A DNA stretch of 64,000 bases, taken from contig NZ_JAHQUY010000001.1 in the NCBI RefSeq assembly GCF_019052365.1, forward strand, positions 1 through 64,000. The letters run 5' to 3'. Below, one piece after another: positions 60,807-64,000 of the stretch (positions within the stretch are counted from its first letter, which is position 1; each line of letters starts with the position of its first letter). The notes beneath the pieces were generated by a model, which was given only the letters and a program-made list of their open reading frames with translations, did no database searches and was not told where the DNA came from. A program made the translations under genes and the position numbers. The DNA comes from Leyella stercorea (GTDB taxonomy: Bacteria; Bacteroidota; Bacteroidia; Bacteroidales; Bacteroidaceae).

Positions 60807-63627
60807 GCTGACATTCACCCCCGACCCATACCAGCGCGAGGTTATCGACGCGCAGGGCGGGTTCCATCTCGTGCTTGCTTCGCCCGGCTGCGGCAAGACG
60901 CAGATACTTACAGAGCGCATACGCCGTGCCCATGACGTTGAGGGCGTGGAGTATGCCGACATGCTGTGCCTCACGTTCACCAACCGAGCCGCGCGCGGAA
61001 TGCTCGAGCGCATTAATGCCAACATCGCCGACAGCGGTGTGGGCGACGTGTTCGTGGGCAACGTTCACCGCTTCTGCTCCAAGTTTCTGTTTGCCAACGG
61101 ACTCGTAGCGGCTGAGTCGAGCGTCATCGACGAGGAGGACGCCGTGTCTATCCTTGCGCGATATACTGGCGAGGACGAATACTTCGTGCTTGGCGATTTC
61201 CGCCGTCGCCGCGAATACTCGCTCATATTTCATCTCGAAAGCATGATGCATCAAATAGCGATGGGGCATCCGAAGACGCTGCGTTCGCACACCGACTGCA
61301 TCAACGGCGACGACGTGAAGGCGATGCAGCGCATCTGCAGCGTGTGTGGAAGGGCGTTCGACGCGGCGGCGATGGTCGACATATATAATAATGTGGAGAC
61401 CTACCGCGATATGACCGCTGCCGACACAGCCGACTACGGCGACCGCATTATCATACAGCGACTGCTGCAGAAGATGCAGCTTGCGCAGCAGTATCATCAG
61501 TACAAGCAGCAGAACCATCTGCTCGACTTCCACGACTTACTTCTGTTCACCTACGACGCGCTGAACGCCGACCCCGAACAGACCCTCTACAAGCGCTACA
61601 CATGGGTGCAGGTAGACGAGGTGCAAGACCTCAACCAGTTGCAGCTGGCTATAATCAAGCTGCTCACCGCGCGATCCTACCGCACGGTGATGTTCCTCGG
61701 CGACGAGCAGCAAGCCATATTCTCGTTCATGGGCGCAAAGATAGACACGCTCACGGCGCTCAAGCAGCAGGCGTCATGCCATCTGCACCATCTCTCGGTG
61801 AACCACCGCTCGCCGAAGTATCTGCTCGACATCTTCAACACCTTCGCCGCAGAAGAACTGCAGATAGACCCTGCGTTGCTGCCCGATGTGGGGCTGAAGA
61901 CGCAGGAGAAGCCGCTCGGCAACGAGCTCGGACTGCTCTACAGCGAGACCTACGAACAGGAGGTGCGCGACTGTGTGCAGTTTGCCAGCCGACTGAGCAC
62001 GATGTTCCCCGAGTCGACTACGGCGCTCGTCGTGAACGCTAACCGCGACGCCGAGGATATCAGCGGCGAACTCACGCGTCTCGGCATCGGACACTTCAAG
62101 GTGTCGGGTTCCGACCTCTTCTCGTCGCCCGAACTGAAGCTGCTGCTTGCCCACCTCAGCGTGCTCAACAACGAGTTCTGCTTCCTGGCGTGGGCGCGAC
62201 TGGTGAAGGGTGTGGGCGTGTACGAGACCAATGCTGCGGCGCGCAACTTCGTGCGCTCGCTGTTCGACCACGCCATTCTGCCTACCGACCTGCTACGCAG
62301 CGACGAGCAGCGCGAGCGCCTCGGCGAGACCTACCTGCAGCGCTTCGTGCGCAGTTACGAGGCGGAGACCATCGTGGTGTTCGACACCGAGACGACGGGG
62401 CTGAACGTCTTCGAGGACGACATTCTGCAGATTGCTGCCGTGAAGATGCGCGGCGGCAAGGTGCTGCCCGACTCCGAATTTACGGTCTACGTGGAGACCG
62501 ACCGCGAGATACCTGCCATGCTCGGCGACATAGTGAACCCGATAATCGAGGAGCGCAAGCTGCACACGCTACTCTCGCACCGCGAGGCGCTCACGCAGTT
62601 CATGCAGTACGCCGAAGGATGCCGTCTGCTCGGACACAACGCCGACTACGACTGGCATATTCTCGACCATAACCTGCGCCGTTATGCGCCCGAATACCGT
62701 CTCGAGCAGTCGCATCCCGACTATCTCGACTCGCTGCGCCTTGTGCGTCTGCTGCATCCCGAATTGCGCGAGCACAAACTGAAATATCTTCTCACGGTGC
62801 TCGGCTTGGAAGGCACCAACTCGCACCTTGCCGACGACGACGTGAACGCCACGCGTAGCGTCGTCGCGCATTGCTACGGCTTGGCGAAGGCGAGGGTGGA
62901 GCAACAACTCGCGTTCCTCGGTGACGCCCGTGTGCGCCAGCGTGCCGAACTGTTGCGCCGCAATTACGGCGAGTTGTATCGCGTGGCGATGGGCCGTATG
63001 TACGTAAGAGATGTGGTTACTTCTTGCTTTGATGGTGCGCTTGAGACAAGTGCACCCCCTAAGGCGGCGGATGCCGAGGATAAGAATGCGGCGGATGTGG
63101 AGGCTATGGAGAATAGGGTGGCGTTGGTGGCTGAGCTGAAGCGATTCTACAGCGCGCTTCTCGCCGACAACCGTATACAGCCCGTCGGCGGACTGCATTA
63201 CGTGACGGTGTATCTTGCTTCCGACATGATTGATCCCACATCCGAGCCGTCGCTCTACGAGCAGCTCGCCAACCACACAATGGAGATAAGTACGCTGAAG
63301 GAGGCTGACCTCTGCGGCAGCAGCAGCGTGCGCGAGCGCATCTTCGTCACGACAATCCATAAGGCGAAGGGCTTGGAGTTCGACAACGTGATAGTGTTCG
63401 ACGCCGTAGACGGACGCATGCCCAACTTCTACAGTCGCACCAACCCGCAGATGCTCGCCGAGGACGCGCGCAAGTTCTACGTAGCCCTTTCGCGAGCGCG
63501 CCGCCGTCTGTACGTGTCGCAGTGCATACGTAGGTATGATAACAGAAATATGCCGCACGACGTGTTCACGACACCATTCATGCGGCATATTGCAAAGTTC
63601 TTTAAAGAGGATATCTCGTTGAGTTAG
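60790..63627 (+). CDS. UvrD/Rep-type helicase with inserted DEDDh 3'-5' exonuclease domain
   Basis: 945 aa. N-terminal helicase core: QREVIDAQGGFHLVLASPGC with Walker A ASPGCGKT (about 30-37), CLTFTNRAARGM (Ia), VDEVQDLNQLQ (II), FLGDEQQAIFSFMG (III). A DnaQ-like exonuclease occupies about 528-700: VVFDTETTG (Asp532, Glu534), LLGHNADYDWH and HLADDDVNATRS. The helicase resumes with VTTIHKAKGLEFDNVIVFDA (V) and FYVALSRARRRLYVSQ (VI). Likely a DNA repair or defence motor-nuclease. Residues 749-757 (GALETSAPP) are encoded by an intergenic repeat. It begins inside the preceding small gene. Confidence 0.88.
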   Translation: MQPFLKLTFTPDPYQREVIDAQGGFHLVLASPGCGKTQILTERIRRAHDVEGVEYADMLCLTFTNRAARGMLERINANIADSGVGDVFVGNVHRFCSKFLFANGLVAAESSVIDEEDAVSILARYTGEDEYFVLGDFRRRREYSLIFHLESMMHQIAMGHPKTLRSHTDCINGDDVKAMQRICSVCGRAFDAAAMVDIYNNVETYRDMTAADTADYGDRIIIQRLLQKMQLAQQYHQYKQQNHLLDFHDLLLFTYDALNADPEQTLYKRYTWVQVDEVQDLNQLQLAIIKLLTARSYRTVMFLGDEQQAIFSFMGAKIDTLTALKQQASCHLHHLSVNHRSPKYLLDIFNTFAAEELQIDPALLPDVGLKTQEKPLGNELGLLYSETYEQEVRDCVQFASRLSTMFPESTTALVVNANRDAEDISGELTRLGIGHFKVSGSDLFSSPELKLLLAHLSVLNNEFCFLAWARLVKGVGVYETNAAARNFVRSLFDHAILPTDLLRSDEQRERLGETYLQRFVRSYEAETIVVFDTETTGLNVFEDDILQIAAVKMRGGKVLPDSEFTVYVETDREIPAMLGDIVNPIIEERKLHTLLSHREALTQFMQYAEGCRLLGHNADYDWHILDHNLRRYAPEYRLEQSHPDYLDSLRLVRLLHPELREHKLKYLLTVLGLEGTNSHLADDDVNATRSVVAHCYGLAKARVEQQLAFLGDARVRQRAELLRRNYGELYRVAMGRMYVRDVVTSCFDGALETSAPPKAADAEDKNAADVEAMENRVALVAELKRFYSALLADNRIQPVGGLHYVTVYLASDMIDPTSEPSLYEQLANHTMEISTLKEADLCGSSSVRERIFVTTIHKAKGLEFDNVIVFDAVDGRMPNFYSRTNPQMLAEDARKFYVALSRARRRLYVSQCIRRYDNRNMPHDVFTTPFMRHIAKFFKEDISLS
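63034..63060 (+). repeat. GTGCA repeat copy inside the helicase coding sequence
   Basis: The 27 bp starting GGTGCGCTTGAGACAAG and ending TGCACCCCCT differ by one base from the intergenic copies at about 22066 and 29231. It is in frame, giving Gly-Ala-Leu-Glu-Thr-Ser-Ala-Pro-Pro. Confidence 0.92.
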
Positions 63628-63635
63628 CACCGTTC

Positions 63636-63745
63636 GCGTTCGCCGCCCGATCGGATTGCGTCCGCCGCCCGATCAGATTGCGTCCGCCGTCCGATCGGAT
63701 TGCGTTCGCCGTCCAATCGAATTGCGTTCGCTGTCCGATGAGTTT
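63636..63745. repeat. 22-bp array between the convergent helicase and xth genes
   Basis: About five units of the type GATCGGATTGCGTTCGCCGT+CC at 22-bp spacing, the same family as 33314-33417 and 47845-47970 (opposite strand). No bracketing inverted repeat is obvious here. It fills the gap between the two stop codons. Confidence 0.88.
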
Positions 63746-63754
63746 TGCTTGCGC

Positions 63755-64000
63755 TTAATCCAATACAAGTTCGACAGGACAATGGTCGCTGCCGAACACC
63801 TCGTTATGAATTGCGGCGGCAGTGATGCGGTCGCGCAGGCGTTCAGACGTGATGAAATAGTCGATGCGCCAGCCTGCGTTCTTCTCGCGCGCCTTGAAGC
63901 GGTACGACCACCACGAATAGGTAGGGTCATCCGGGTGCAACGTGCGGAACGTGTCGATGAAGCCCTCGCCGAGGAAGGCGGTCATCTTAGCGCGCTCCTC
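63755..64000 (-). CDS. xth: Exodeoxyribonuclease III, C-terminal part (cut by window edge)
   Basis: The last 82 residues of an AP endonuclease/exonuclease III of the EEP superfamily. FIDTFRTLHPDDPTYSWWSY, ARE...GWRIDYFITSERL and the terminal catalytic SDHCPVELVLD are diagnostic. It repairs abasic sites in DNA. The reading frame stays open to the window edge (EERAK before the internal Met), so the start lies outside. Confidence 0.93.
   Translation of the reverse strand, partial: EERAKMTAFLGEGFIDTFRTLHPDDPTYSWWSYRFKAREKNAGWRIDYFITSERLRDRITAAAIHNEVFGSDHCPVELVLD

Overview
The window looks like a chromosomal segment of a Bacteroidales bacterium, most likely a Prevotella-like member of Prevotellaceae (inference). 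The reasons are: many start regions carry the Bacteroidota -7 box TAnnTTTG instead of a sigma70 -10 box; there is a porX/porW pair of the type IX secretion/gliding machinery; the his-utilisation genes use the ftcD (formimidoyltransferase-cyclodeaminase) route; the core genes fit (rsfS-ftsH-cdsA, psd-pssA-DUF4834, NhaD, TrkAH); and the spaces between genes are full of short dispersed repeats. No rRNA, integrase, transposase or CRISPR array was seen. The left edge is non-coding and the right edge cuts an exonuclease III gene.

Layout. 0-12 kb: an exopolysaccharide priming transferase, topB, then a leftward run (Cys-rich hypothetical, porW, porX, tsaE), a repeat-rich gap with a 198-bp tandem duplication, and aroA. 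12-19.5 kb: a 1.4-kb gene-free repeat area followed by a four-gene Wadjet-type anti-plasmid condensin operon (jetABCD), visibly more A/T-rich than its neighbours. 19.5-33 kb: psd-pssA-DUF4834, trxA, dnaE and a histidine-degradation operon (ftcD-hutU-hutH-hutI) with repeat elements in two of its junctions. 33-39 kb: trkA-trkH, dxs and two tRNA-Gln genes. 39-48 kb: rsfS-ftsH-cdsA, a PH-domain protein, a penicillin-binding carboxypeptidase, a RecD-like helicase, a frameshifted small membrane protein, a TlpA-like thioredoxin and an SprT-like protein. 48-59.7 kb: pepD, a flippase-like membrane protein, NhaD, an AraC regulator, an ATPase/TOPRIM pair resembling PARIS, a C1 aminopeptidase, manA, nagB and a CBM9-like protein. 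59.8-64 kb: a three-gene DUF3791/DUF3990/unknown cassette overlapping a UvrD-type helicase that carries an inserted DEDDh exonuclease, then xth.

The most interesting material is of two kinds. First, candidate conflict systems: Wadjet, the PARIS-like pair, and the overlapping cassette with an ADP-ribosyltransferase-like protein that is translationally coupled to a helicase-exonuclease. Second, several families of short intergenic elements. Many share one plan: tandem units, often 22 bp, bracketed by perfect inverted repeats. One family has a copy inside the helicase reading frame, where it encodes a nine-residue insert, and other repeat families form the last codons of dxs, the flippase-like gene and the DUF4435 gene. 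In the hut operon an inverted-repeat element places a G-quadruplex-type motif in the RNA just upstream of hutU.

Limits: all family names come from reading motifs by eye; no database search, alignment or folding was run. Promoter calls rest on the TAnnTTTG consensus alone unless stated.
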